From: DASUSH01 sp036375215
GTDB taxonomy: Bacteria; Actinomycetota; Thermoleophilia; Solirubrobacterales; 70-9
Reading direction: 5' to 3'
Length of the DNA stretch: 24,144 nt
Assembly: GCA_036375215.1 (NCBI GenBank)
Contig: DASUSH010000001.1
Location: forward strand, 1-24,144
Shown: positions 15,708 through 23,427 of the stretch, in pieces
Numbering within the stretch: the stretch's first letter is position 1
How the letters are laid out: each line of letters begins with the position of its first letter
The notes under the pieces: generated by a model
What the model saw: the letters and a program-made list of their open reading frames with translations, nothing else
Database searches by the model: none
Told to the model about the DNA's origin: nothing
Translations under genes and position numbers: made by a program

Positions 15708-15753
15708 GCGGACGGAGATCGAGCTCCTGCGTTTGCCGGGCCGCCGTTCGCGG

Positions 15754-15759
15754 TATCTT
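15754..15759 (+). promoter_or_regulatory. Putative -10 box for the bkd operon
   Basis: TATCTT fits TANNNT; TTTGCC at 15732-15737 is a weak -35 candidate with a 16-base spacer. A transcript from here would begin at about 15766-15768 and carry a leader of roughly 156 bases before the first large gene. Confidence 0.4.
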
Positions 15760-15795
15760 TTCTACTAGTGGCGATCAGCACTCGCCGCTGACATA

Positions 15796-15919
15796 GGGAG
15801 AAAGGGGGGAATCCCCCCGATCCCATCGTCCGTAGGCGCCGCCGAGGTGATCCCGAGGCGGCGGCAAGGCGGCCGGCCCGGAGGCGATCCCGAAGGGCGG
15901 CCAGACACGAAGGGCGGAG
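15796..15919 (+). promoter_or_regulatory. Structured 5' leader of the bkd operon with tandem hairpins
   Basis: Three hairpins can be drawn. A: GGGGGG-AAT-CCCCCC (15804-15818), extended by GGG 15796-15798 with CCC 15822-15824 across an internal loop; its apical loop of three bases is tight. B: GCCGCC 15838-15843 with GGCGGC 15857-15862, loop GAGGTGATCCCGA. C: GGCCGGCCC 15871-15879 with GGGCGGCC 15895-15902 (one bulged G), loop containing GAGGCGATCCCGA. The loops of B and C share 12 of 13 bases. CGAAGGGCGG occurs twice, at 15891-15900 in the 3' side of C and at 15908-15917 overlapping the GGAG ribosome-binding site (15916-15919), which would allow alternative pairing. I do not recognise a known riboswitch class. 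Function is inference. Confidence 0.5.
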
Positions 15920-15923
15920 AGAG

Positions 15924-16997
15924 ATGAAGCCGAACGGCAACGGCCGCGGTGTGCGCGTGAGCGAGCACCTGACGCGCGCCGACAGGGAGTGCCTGCTGCG
16001 TCACATGCTGATGATGCGGCTCTCCGAGGAGCGGGGGCTGACGCTCTACAAGCAGGGCAAGGTGCCCGGCTCCTTCTACGACGGGTGCGGGCAGGAGGCG
16101 ATCTCCGTCGGGTCGTCGTTCGTGCTCGGGCCGCGCGACCGCACCTGCATCCTGCACCGGGACCTGGGCGCGCACTTCGTCCGGGGCGTGACCCCCGACC
16201 GATACCTCGCCAACTACATGGGCCGCGCCGGCGGGGTGACCGGCGGCAAGGACGGCAACATGCACTTCGGCGACCGCTCGCTCGGCAGCGTCGGCATGGT
16301 CTCGATGCTGCCCGACATGGCGCTGGTCGCGACGGGGCTCGCGCTCGCGTTCAAGGTTCGCCGCGAGCCGCGCGTGGCGATGACCTGGTTCGGCGAGGGC
16401 TCGACCGCGAACGGCCAGTGGCACGAGGCGATGAACTTCGCCGGCATCCACCGGCTCCCGGTCGTCTTCGTGCTCGAGAACAACCGGTTCGCCTACTCGA
16501 CGCCGACGGAGCTCGAGTACGCGGTCGACCCGGTCGCCCGGGCGGAGTCCTACGGGTTCCCCGGGGTCGCGGTCGACGGCAACGACGTCGAGGAGGTCTT
16601 CGAGGCGTCCCGCGTCGCCGCCGAGCGCGCCCGCGCCGGCGAGGGTCCGACGCTGATCGAGTGCCACACGATGCGCATGCACGGGCACGGCGCCCACGAC
16701 GACATGCGCTACGTCCCCGAGGGCGTCCACGAGGAGTGGGCGCGCCGCGACCCGATCGACTTCTACTCCCGCCGGCTCGTCCGCGAGCACGGGTTCACGG
16801 AGGAGGACGTCGACGCGCTCCGCGCCGAGGTCAAGGCCTACGTCGACGAGTGCGCCGCGAAGGCGCTCGACTCGCCGATGCCCGACCCCGCGGTGGCGAC
16901 CGAGGGCGTCTTCGCCGAGGCCTGGGAGCCGCTGGGCGACGGGCGGGCGCCGTGGTCGTACTGGTCGCAGGACCGGGCGCTGGCGGAGGTGGCGTGA
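15924..16997 (+). CDS. bkdA: Branched-chain-type 2-oxoacid dehydrogenase E1, alpha subunit
   Basis: The 357-residue protein is a second E1 alpha. The thiamine-diphosphate motif runs from Gly157-Glu-Gly (TWFGEGSTANGQWHEAMNFA) to LENN at 184-187; GSFYDGCGQEAISVGSSFVL (49-68), LHRDLGAHFVRG and GGVTGGKDGNMHFGD are typical. The loop MRMHGHGAHDDMRYVP replaces the pyruvate-type YRYHGHS loop. Branched-chain specificity is inferred chiefly from the Leu/Val dehydrogenase in the same operon; acetoin dehydrogenase is a possible alternative. The ATG at 15924 has GGAG four bases upstream, within the structured leader. E1 beta begins one base after its TGA. Confidence 0.88.
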   Translation: MKPNGNGRGVRVSEHLTRADRECLLRHMLMMRLSEERGLTLYKQGKVPGSFYDGCGQEAISVGSSFVLGPRDRTCILHRDLGAHFVRGVTPDRYLANYMGRAGGVTGGKDGNMHFGDRSLGSVGMVSMLPDMALVATGLALAFKVRREPRVAMTWFGEGSTANGQWHEAMNFAGIHRLPVVFVLENNRFAYSTPTELEYAVDPVARAESYGFPGVAVDGNDVEEVFEASRVAAERARAGEGPTLIECHTMRMHGHGAHDDMRYVPEGVHEEWARRDPIDFYSRRLVREHGFTEEDVDALRAEVKAYVDECAAKALDSPMPDPAVATEGVFAEAWEPLGDGRAPWSYWSQDRALAEVA

Positions 16998-16998
16998 G

Positions 16999-17964
16999 AT
17001 GGCGGAGATGACCTACCTGCAGGCGATCTCCGACGGCCTCCGCGAGGAGATGCGCCGGGACGAGAGCGTGCTCTGTCTCGGCGAGGACGTCGCCGGGTTC
17101 GGCGGCGCGTTCAAGGTCACCGACGGCTTCCTCGACGAGTTCGGCTCGGGGCGCGTGATCGACGCGCCGCTCGCCGAGAACGCGATCATCGGCGCCGCCG
17201 TCGGCGCCGCGATCGAGGGGCTGCGGCCCGTCTGCGAGATGCAGTTCGCCGACTTCATCTCCTGCGGCTTCGATCAGCTCGTGAACGTGGCGGCGAAGCT
17301 CAATTACCGCCAGGGCGTGGCGGTGCCGATGGTGGTGCGGCTGCCCTCCGGCGGCGGCTTCTCCGGCGGCCCGTTCCACTCGCAGAACCCCGAGGCCTGG
17401 TTCCTGCAGGCGCCGGGCCTGAAGGTCGTCGCGCCGGCGACCGCCGAGGACGCCAAGGGGTTGCTCGCCAGCGCGATCCGGGATCCGAACCCGGTCTGCT
17501 TCCTCGAGCACAAGGGCCTCTACCGCCACGTGAAGGGCGAGGTCCCCGAGGGCGAGCACACGACCGAGATCGGCCGCGCGCGCATCGCCCGCGAGGGCGA
17601 GGAGCTCACCGTGATCGCCTACGGCTCCGCGGTCGGGCTCGCGGAGCGGGCGGCCGACGAGCTGGGCGAGTCGATCGAGGTGATCGACCTGCGCAGCCTC
17701 TGCCCGCTCGACACCGACGCGATCGTCGCCGGCGCCCGGAAGACCGGCAAGGTGCTCGTCGCGCACGAGGCGACCCGCTCGTGCGGCGTCGGCGCCGAGG
17801 TCTCGGCGCTCGTCGCCGAGCGCTGCTTCGAGGACCTCGACGCGCCCGTCCGGCGGCTTACCGCCGACGACGTGCCGATCCCGTTCAGCCCGCCGCTCGA
17901 GCAGGCCGTCCTGCCCCAGCTCGAAGACATGAAGGAGGCGTGCCGTGAGCTCCTCGCCTACTGA
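16999..17964 (+). CDS. bkdB: Branched-chain-type 2-oxoacid dehydrogenase E1, beta subunit
   Basis: The 321-residue E1 beta has the expected segments: MTYLQAISDGLREEMRRDESVLCLGEDV split over the N-terminus, DAPLAENAIIGAAVGAAIEG with the cofactor-activating Glu near residue 60, EMQFADFISCGFDQLVNVAA, LPSGGGFSGGPFHSQNPEAW and the C-terminal EVIDLRSLCPLDTDAI and VAHEATRSCGVGAEV. It pairs with the alpha subunit before it. The E2 gene starts within its last 20 bases in another frame, implying translational coupling. It is clearly related to, but well diverged from, the E1 beta at 11958. Confidence 0.9.
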   Translation: MAEMTYLQAISDGLREEMRRDESVLCLGEDVAGFGGAFKVTDGFLDEFGSGRVIDAPLAENAIIGAAVGAAIEGLRPVCEMQFADFISCGFDQLVNVAAKLNYRQGVAVPMVVRLPSGGGFSGGPFHSQNPEAWFLQAPGLKVVAPATAEDAKGLLASAIRDPNPVCFLEHKGLYRHVKGEVPEGEHTTEIGRARIAREGEELTVIAYGSAVGLAERAADELGESIEVIDLRSLCPLDTDAIVAGARKTGKVLVAHEATRSCGVGAEVSALVAERCFEDLDAPVRRLTADDVPIPFSPPLEQAVLPQLEDMKEACRELLAY

Positions 17965-19252
17965 GACCAGCGTCGCCGTCCTGATGCCCCAGATGGGCGT
18001 CTCGGTGGCCGAGGGCACGATCGTCGAGTGGCGAAAGCGCCCCGGCGACTGGGTCGAGGCCGACGAGATGGTCTGCGACATCACGACCGACAAGATCGAC
18101 GTCGAGGTGCCTTCGCCGGCGAGCGGGCGGCTCGCCAAGATCGTCGCCGAGCCCGGCGACACGGTGCCCGTCGGCGAGACGATCGCCGAGATCGACACCG
18201 GCGCGAAGCCGGGCGAGGCGCATCCGGAGGAGGACCGCCCCGCCGAGCCCGCGCGCGAGCACACCGAGATCGACCGCTCCGACTTCTACTCACCGGTCGT
18301 CCGGCGGATGGCGACCGAGCACGGGATCGAACTGAGCAAGGTCGAGGGCACCGGGATCGGCGGGCGCGTGCGCAAGCGCGACCTCGTCGCCTTCCTGGAA
18401 TCGACGCCGCCGGAGCCGGCGGAGCCGACCCTGCACAGCGAATCGCCATACCGACCGGAGCCCGACCTGGCACCTAGGGGTCTGACCCCAAAGGGTCAGG
18501 TCGAAGGCCAGTCCCGCTTGGGGTCTGACCCCGCTGACCGTGTCCCTGCGGCAAGCGAGCGCCGAGAGCCGATGTCCGAGATGCGCAAAGCGATCGCGAG
18601 GCACATGGTCGAGAGCAGGCGCACGGCGGCGCACTGCACGACGATCGTCGAGGCCGACTTCTCGCGGGTCGCTGCGCGGCGCCGCGAGCTGCGCGAGACG
18701 ATGGAGCGGCGCGGCGTGAAGCTCACCTACCTCGCCTTCGTCGCCCGCGCGACGGTCGAGGCGCTCGAGGAGTACCCGCTGCTCAACTCCTCGATCGACG
18801 GCGAGGAGGTCGTCCACCACGACGAGGTCAACCTCGGGATCGCGGTCGCGCTCGACGAGGGGCTGATCGTCCCGGTGATCCACCGCGCGCAGCGGCTGAG
18901 CCTCGAGGGGCTCGCGGCGTCGATCGCCGACGTCGCCGCGCGGGCGCGCGAGGGCAGCCTCACCCCCGACGACGTCCACGGCGGCACGTTCACGATCACC
19001 AACCCGGGCCAATTCGGCGCCGTGCTCGCGACGCCGATCATCAACCAGCCGCAGGTGGCGATCCTCGACCTCGAGGCGATCGTGAAGCGGCCGGTCGTCG
19101 TCGAGGGGCCCGACGGCGAGGACGCGATCGCGGTCCGCCCGATGAGCTACCTCTGCATGTCCTGGGACCACCGCGCCCTCGACGGGGCCGAGGCGGCCCG
19201 CTTCCTCGGCGCGATCCAGCGCCGGCTCGAGCGCTGGGGGGCGGACGAATGA
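17945..19252 (+). CDS. bkdC: Dihydrolipoyl acyltransferase (E2) of the branched-chain-type complex
   Basis: The 435-residue E2 starts at a GTG at 17945 inside the end of E1 beta. Domains: one lipoyl domain (residues 8-86, Lys50 in DITTDKIDV), a peripheral-subunit-binding domain (114-151, FYSPVVRRMATEHGIELSKV onward), a linker, and the catalytic domain (about 206-432) with His409 and Asp413 in WDHRALDG. It transfers branched acyl groups from lipoyl to CoA. The linker is unusual: residues about 176-202 are encoded by DNA with two copies of GGGGTCTGACCCC and 11 of 27 codons ending in A or T, unlike the G/C-ending codons around it. The frame stays open, so the protein is probably functional. Confidence 0.9.
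   Translation: MSSSPTETSVAVLMPQMGVSVAEGTIVEWRKRPGDWVEADEMVCDITTDKIDVEVPSPASGRLAKIVAEPGDTVPVGETIAEIDTGAKPGEAHPEEDRPAEPAREHTEIDRSDFYSPVVRRMATEHGIELSKVEGTGIGGRVRKRDLVAFLESTPPEPAEPTLHSESPYRPEPDLAPRGLTPKGQVEGQSRLGSDPADRVPAASERREPMSEMRKAIARHMVESRRTAAHCTTIVEADFSRVAARRRELRETMERRGVKLTYLAFVARATVEALEEYPLLNSSIDGEEVVHHDEVNLGIAVALDEGLIVPVIHRAQRLSLEGLAASIADVAARAREGSLTPDDVHGGTFTITNPGQFGAVLATPIINQPQVAILDLEAIVKRPVVVEGPDGEDAIAVRPMSYLCMSWDHRALDGAEAARFLGAIQRRLERWGADE
18477..18532. repeat. Palindromic GGGGTCTGACCCC repeat inserted within an E2 linker
   Basis: GGGGTCTGACCCC occurs at 18477-18489 and 18520-18532. Next to the first copy, CTGACCC-CAAA-GGGTCAG (18482-18499) is a perfect 7-bp hairpin. I recall similar interspersed palindromes (REP-like) from other GC-rich bacterial genomes. 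It is unusual here because it is inside a coding sequence and keeps the frame. Outer ends of the insertion are not defined; codon bias suggests about 18440-18555. Confidence 0.75.
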
Positions 19253-20388
19253 GCACCCCCGGATCCTCCGCTTCGGGTCCGGTCCGGGATCGGTCTCATC
19301 TGCATGAGATGGGCGAGCGCGTCCCCCCGGTCCCGCTGGAGCACGAGGAGCTCGTCGTGCGCCGCGGCCGCCGCAGCGGCCTCACGATGGCCGTCGCGGT
19401 GCACTCGACCGCGCTCGGTCCGGCGCTCGGCGGCGTTCGCCTCTGGCGCTACGCCTCTCCCGAGGACGGCGTCCGCGACGCGCTGCGCCTGGCGCGAGGG
19501 ATGACCCACAAGGCCGCCGCGGCGGGGCTCGAGCTCGGCGGCGGCAAGGGCGTCGTCTGCGCGCCGCCCGGCGACGCCTGGAAGAACGGCGGGCCCGGGA
19601 TCGAACGGCGCGCCGTGATGCACGACTTCGGCGACCTCGTCGACTCGCTCGACGGCCGCTACGTGACCGCCGAGGACGTCGGCGTCGGCGCCGAGGACAT
19701 CGCCACGATCGCCGAGCGCACTCCTCACGCGGTCGGCCTCCCCGAGGCCGGCGGCGGCGCCGGCGATCCGAGCCCGTACACGGCGCGCGGCGTCGCCGCC
19801 GCGATCCGGGCCTGCGCGGCCGCGGAGCTCGGCGCGGGCGACCTCGCCGGGCTCGAGGTGGTCGTCGTCGGCGCCGGGCACGTCGGCGAGCGGCTCGCCC
19901 GGCTGCTGGCCGCCGAGGGTGCCGAGCTGGCGATCTCCGACGTCGACCCGGCGAAGCGGCGCCTGGCCGCCGAGCTCGGCGCCGGGTGGATCGAGCCCGC
20001 GGCTGCGATCACCGCCCCCTGCGACGTCCTCGCCCCGTGCGCGCTCGGCGGCGCGATCGACCCGGGAAACGTCGACGCGCTGCGCTGCCGGATCGTCTGC
20101 GGCTCGGCCAACAACCTGCTGTCCGAGGAGCGGCTGGCGGAGCGGCTGCACGAGCGGGGCGTCCTCTGCGCACCGGACTTCGTCGCCAACGCCGGCGGGC
20201 TGATCAGCGTCTACCGCGAGCTCCGCGACCTCGGCGCGGACGAGGTCGGCAGGCTCGTCGAGGGCATCGGCGACGCGATCGGGCGGGTCCTGGCCGACGC
20301 GGAGGCGCGCGGCGTCCCGCCCCTCGACGCGGCGCACGAGCTCGCCCGGCGCCGCCTCGAGGCCCGGCCGGCGGCGATCGCCGCGTGA
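19249..20388 (+). CDS. Leucine/valine dehydrogenase (Glu/Leu/Phe/Val dehydrogenase family)
   Basis: The 379-residue protein fits the NAD-dependent amino-acid dehydrogenases. Substrate-side Lys88 lies in LARGMTHKAAAAGLELGGGKGVV and catalytic Lys100 follows in the same stretch; YVTAEDVGVGAED is the conserved segment after the active site, and VVVVGAGHVGERLARLLAAEG starts the NAD-binding Rossmann domain. It deaminates branched-chain amino acids to 2-oxoacids, or works in reverse. The ATG overlaps the E2 stop as ATGA, so it is the last gene of the operon and supplies or drains the complex's substrates. About 20 extra residues precede the usual family N-terminus; Met21 is an alternative start. Leu, Val and Phe specificity cannot be told apart by eye. 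Confidence 0.88.
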   Translation: MSTPGSSASGPVRDRSHLHEMGERVPPVPLEHEELVVRRGRRSGLTMAVAVHSTALGPALGGVRLWRYASPEDGVRDALRLARGMTHKAAAAGLELGGGKGVVCAPPGDAWKNGGPGIERRAVMHDFGDLVDSLDGRYVTAEDVGVGAEDIATIAERTPHAVGLPEAGGGAGDPSPYTARGVAAAIRACAAAELGAGDLAGLEVVVVGAGHVGERLARLLAAEGAELAISDVDPAKRRLAAELGAGWIEPAAAITAPCDVLAPCALGGAIDPGNVDALRCRIVCGSANNLLSEERLAERLHERGVLCAPDFVANAGGLISVYRELRDLGADEVGRLVEGIGDAIGRVLADAEARGVPPLDAAHELARRRLEARPAAIAA

Positions 20389-20401
20389 GAACATAGGCCG
20401 C

Positions 20402-21109
20402 GTGGATCCGATCGTCTGCATCCGGCTCGGCGTCGTCCCCTACGAGGAGGCGCGCGCGACCCAGAAGCGGCTGGAAGCGGCGCGGCAGGCCGGCGAGGCC
20501 CCCGACGCCCTGCTCCTGCTCGAGCACCCGCCCGTCTACACGAAGGGCCGGCGCTCCACGCCCGACGAGCTGCCGATGGGCGAGGACTGGTATCGCATGC
20601 AGGGGATCGAGGTCGCCGAGACCGACCGCGGGGGCCGCGTCACCTACCACGGCATCGGCCAGATCGTCGCCTACCCGATCGTCTCGCTGCGCGCCTACGG
20701 CGACGACGTCCATCTCTACGTGCGGAACCTCGAGCGGGTGATGATCGACGCGCTCGCCGAGCACGGCGTCGAGGCGGGCCTGCGCGAGGGCCTGACCGGG
20801 GTCTGGGTGGGCGAGCGCAAGATCGGCTCGATCGGCGTCCACGTGAACCGGGGTGTGACGACCCACGGGCTCGCCGTGAACGTGAACAACGACCTGCAGC
20901 CGTTCGAGTGGATCGTCCCGTGCGGGATCGAGGCCTGCAAGGTGACGTCACTGGCGCGGGAACACGGAGCGGAGCAGGACTTCGACGCTTTCGCCGCAAC
21001 GATCGCCGAGCGCTTCGGCGAGGTGTACGAGCGCCGGGTCGAGTGGGCGGACGACCTCGACGCGCTCGCGGAGGCCGGTCGCGAGGCGCCGAGTACGGTG
21101 GGTGGCTGA
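20402..21109 (+). CDS. lipB: Octanoyltransferase LipB
   Basis: The 235-residue protein moves octanoyl from acyl carrier protein to lipoyl domains. Signature elements: LLLEHPPVYTKGRRS (38-52), RGGRVTYHGIGQIVAYPI (76-93), the active-site Lys140 in GERKIGSIGVHV, THGLAVNVNNDL, and the acyl-accepting Cys174 in VPCGIEACKVTSL. The start is a GTG 13 bases after the dehydrogenase stop; no good ribosome-binding site is seen. Its substrates, the apo-E2 lipoyl domains, are encoded immediately upstream. The stop shares one base with the lipA start (TGATG). Confidence 0.95.
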   Translation: MDPIVCIRLGVVPYEEARATQKRLEAARQAGEAPDALLLLEHPPVYTKGRRSTPDELPMGEDWYRMQGIEVAETDRGGRVTYHGIGQIVAYPIVSLRAYGDDVHLYVRNLERVMIDALAEHGVEAGLREGLTGVWVGERKIGSIGVHVNRGVTTHGLAVNVNNDLQPFEWIVPCGIEACKVTSLAREHGAEQDFDAFAATIAERFGEVYERRVEWADDLDALAEAGREAPSTVGG

Positions 21110-22077
21110 TGGCCAGCGCCCCGGAACGGATCCACGTCACCCGCTCGCGCGCGCGGCCCGGCGGCGTGCGCGCGGAGGAGCTCGAGGGCCGCCCCTTCCG
21201 CGAGCGCAAGCCGCCGTGGCTGAAGGTGCCCGCGCCGGGCGGCCCGACCTACCGCCGCCTCAAGTCCGAGATCGCCTCCGAGAACCTGCACACCGTCTGC
21301 GAGGAGGCGAACTGCCCGAACGTCGGCGAGTGCTGGGAGCGCGGGACCGCCACCTTCATGATCCTCGGCGACACCTGCACCCGGCGCTGCGGATTCTGCA
21401 ACGTGAAGACGGGCAAGCCGACCTGGAACGACCCGCTCGAGCCGCTGCGCGTCGCCCAGCAGGTGAAGCAGATGGGGCTGCGCCACGCCGTCATCACGTC
21501 GGTCGATCGCGACGACCTGCCCGACTACGGTGCAAGCGCGTTCGTGGGCGTGATCCGCTCGACGCGGATGCTCGCGCCCGGCTGCAAGGTCGAGGTGCTC
21601 ACCCCCGACTTCCGCGGCCAGGAGATGCCGCTCGCCAAGGTGATCCACGAGCGCCCCGACGTCTTCAACCACAACGTCGAGACCGTCCCCCGCCTCTACC
21701 CGCGGGCGCGGCGCGGCTCCGACTTCATGCGCTCCTGCCGCGTGCTGCGCATGGCGAAGGAGTACGGCGGCGACGAGGTCGTCACCAAGTCCGGCCTGAT
21801 GGTCGGGCTCGGCGAGGAGTTCGACGAGATGGTCGAGGCCTTCCGGATCCTGCGCGATCACCGGGTCCAGGTCCTCACCGTCGGGCAGTACCTCCGCCCG
21901 ACCGAGAACCACCTCCCGGTCGTGCGCTACTGGCACCCCGACGAGTTCGCCGCGCTCGAGGCGGCCGCCCGCGAGATCGGCTTCGAGTCGGTCGCCTCGG
22001 GCCCGCTCGTGCGCAGCTCCTACCACGCGGACGAGTCCGCCCGCGAGGTGGCCGAGGCGCGCGAAGCGGCCGCCTGA
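21109..22077 (+). CDS. lipA: Lipoyl synthase LipA (radical SAM)
   Basis: The 322-residue enzyme inserts two sulfurs into octanoyl-lysine on E2. The auxiliary cluster cysteines are Cys64, Cys69 and Cys75 (CEEANCPNVGEC) and the radical-SAM cysteines are Cys90, Cys94 and Cys97 (CTRRCGFC). DRDDLPDYGASAF, NHNVETVPRLYP, KSGLMVGLGE and the C-terminal RSSYHA, whose Ser ligates the auxiliary cluster, are all present. The ATG overlaps the lipB TGA by one base. Both cluster motifs and length are normal. Together with lipB it completes de novo lipoylation for both E2 proteins. Confidence 0.96.
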   Translation: MASAPERIHVTRSRARPGGVRAEELEGRPFRERKPPWLKVPAPGGPTYRRLKSEIASENLHTVCEEANCPNVGECWERGTATFMILGDTCTRRCGFCNVKTGKPTWNDPLEPLRVAQQVKQMGLRHAVITSVDRDDLPDYGASAFVGVIRSTRMLAPGCKVEVLTPDFRGQEMPLAKVIHERPDVFNHNVETVPRLYPRARRGSDFMRSCRVLRMAKEYGGDEVVTKSGLMVGLGEEFDEMVEAFRILRDHRVQVLTVGQYLRPTENHLPVVRYWHPDEFAALEAAAREIGFESVASGPLVRSSYHADESAREVAEAREAAA

Positions 22078-22121
22078 GCCGCACCGATGAGCGGGGCCGG
22101 GTCGGCCGGTCCTTACGTTGA

Positions 22122-23402
22122 ATGGAGATGCCGACCCCGCGTTCGATACAGCGCACCTACCTCGTGCTGCTGCTCGGCAACACGCTGGCGGCGTCGTTCA
22201 TCTGGGGGATCAACACGATCTTCCTGCTCGACGCCGGCCTCTCCAACCTCGAGGCGTTCGCCGCGAACGCGTTCTTCACCGCGGGGATGGTGGCCTTCGA
22301 AGTGCCGACCGGGATCGTCGCCGACACGATCGGGCGGCGCATGTCGTACCTGCTCGGCACGCTGACCCTGACCGGATCGACGCTGCTCTACGTCCTGCTG
22401 TGGCGGATCGAGGCGCCGTTCTGGGAGTGGGCGGTCGCCTCGCTCCTCCTCGGGCTGGGCTTCACGTTCTTCTCGGGCGCGGTCGAGGCCTGGCTCGTCG
22501 ACGCCCTCGCCGCGACCGGGTTCGAGGGCGCGCTCGAGACCGTGTTCGGGCGCGGCCAGATCGTCACCGGGGCGGGGATGCTGATCGGCTCGGTCGCGGG
22601 CGGGTTCATCGCAGCGCAGATCAGCCTCGGCGCGCCCTTCGTCGCCCGCGGGATCGTCCTCCTCGTCATGTTCGCGCTCGCCTTCCGCCTCATGCACGAC
22701 GTCGGCTTCACCCCGGAGCGGGGCGGGCGGCCGCTCGCGGAGATGCGGACGATCTGGTCGAACTCGATCGAGTACGGGTGGCGGGAGCCGGCGGTGAAGT
22801 GGCTGATGCTCGGCGCGCTCTTCACCGGCGGCGTCGGCATCTACGCCTTCTACGCGCTCCAGCCGTACCTGCTCGAGCTCTACGGCGACCCGGAGGCGTA
22901 CCAGGTCGCCGGCCTGGTGGCGGCGATCGTCGCCGGCGCGCAGATCCTCGGTGGGATCGCGGCGCCGCGGATCCGCCGGCTCTTCAGGCGGCGGACCTCG
23001 GCGCTGCTCGTCACCGCCGGCCTCTCGGCGCTCACCCTGGGGCTCGTCGGCGTCCTCGACACCTTCTGGGGCGTGATCACGCTGGTCGTCGTCTGGGGCC
23101 TCCTGTTCGCGGCGACGATGCCGATCCGCCAGGCCTACCTGAACGGGATGATCCCGTCGCGCCAGCGGGCGACGATCATCTCCTTCGACTCGATGATGGC
23201 CTCCTCCGGCGGGGTCTGGGCGCAGCCCCTGCTGGGCCGCTCCGCAGACGCCTGGGGCTACGGCCCGTCCTACCTGCTCGCCGCCGGGATCTCCGCGCTC
23301 GCGCTCCCCTTCCTCCTGCTGTCCCGCCGCGAGGACAACCCCGCCGACACACTCGTCGAGGGCAGCGGTGGCGACCCCCAACCCGCCCCTCAGCCCGCTT
23401 AG
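22122..23402 (+). CDS. Major facilitator superfamily transporter
   Basis: The 426-residue protein has about 12 membrane helices in two bundles. FEVPTGIVADTIGRRMSYLLG after the second helix is the MFS loop motif A (G-x-x-x-D-x-x-G-R-R), and a shorter counterpart lies in the second half around GIAAPRIRRLFRRRTS. Loop charges put the N-terminus inside. The substrate is not apparent; the drug-exporter branch is the nearest by feel. Two ATGs are possible, 22122 and 22128. TACGTT at 22114-22119 lies eight bases before the second, which could then be leaderless. It follows lipA after 44 bases in the same direction but probably has its own promoter. Confidence 0.87.
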   Translation: MEMPTPRSIQRTYLVLLLGNTLAASFIWGINTIFLLDAGLSNLEAFAANAFFTAGMVAFEVPTGIVADTIGRRMSYLLGTLTLTGSTLLYVLLWRIEAPFWEWAVASLLLGLGFTFFSGAVEAWLVDALAATGFEGALETVFGRGQIVTGAGMLIGSVAGGFIAAQISLGAPFVARGIVLLVMFALAFRLMHDVGFTPERGGRPLAEMRTIWSNSIEYGWREPAVKWLMLGALFTGGVGIYAFYALQPYLLELYGDPEAYQVAGLVAAIVAGAQILGGIAAPRIRRLFRRRTSALLVTAGLSALTLGLVGVLDTFWGVITLVVVWGLLFAATMPIRQAYLNGMIPSRQRATIISFDSMMASSGGVWAQPLLGRSADAWGYGPSYLLAAGISALALPFLLLSRREDNPADTLVEGSGGDPQPAPQPA

Positions 23403-23407
23403 CGTCC

Positions 23408-23427
23408 GCGCCGGCTAGTCCGGGCGC
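23408..23427. terminator. Hairpin between convergent genes, possible bidirectional terminator
   Basis: GCGCCGG (23408-23414) pairs with CCGGGCGC (23420-23427) with one bulged base around loop CTAGT. It sits between the MFS stop and the stop of the convergent reading frame, but has no T-run. Confidence 0.3.

Noticed and set aside
15804..15818. GGGGGG-AAT-CCCCCC as a Rho-independent terminator of the SRPBCC-like gene
   Set aside because: No T-run follows, the loop is only three bases, and it lies downstream of the likely bkd promoter, so it belongs to the leader.
18477..18532. CRISPR array or transcription terminator
   Set aside because: Only two copies, 30 bases apart, and the frame of a conserved enzyme continues through them.
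15924..19252. Acetoin dehydrogenase operon
   Set aside because: Possible from E1/E2 sequences, but the translationally coupled Leu/Val dehydrogenase makes branched-chain 2-oxoacids the better substrate guess; no acetoin-specific gene is present.
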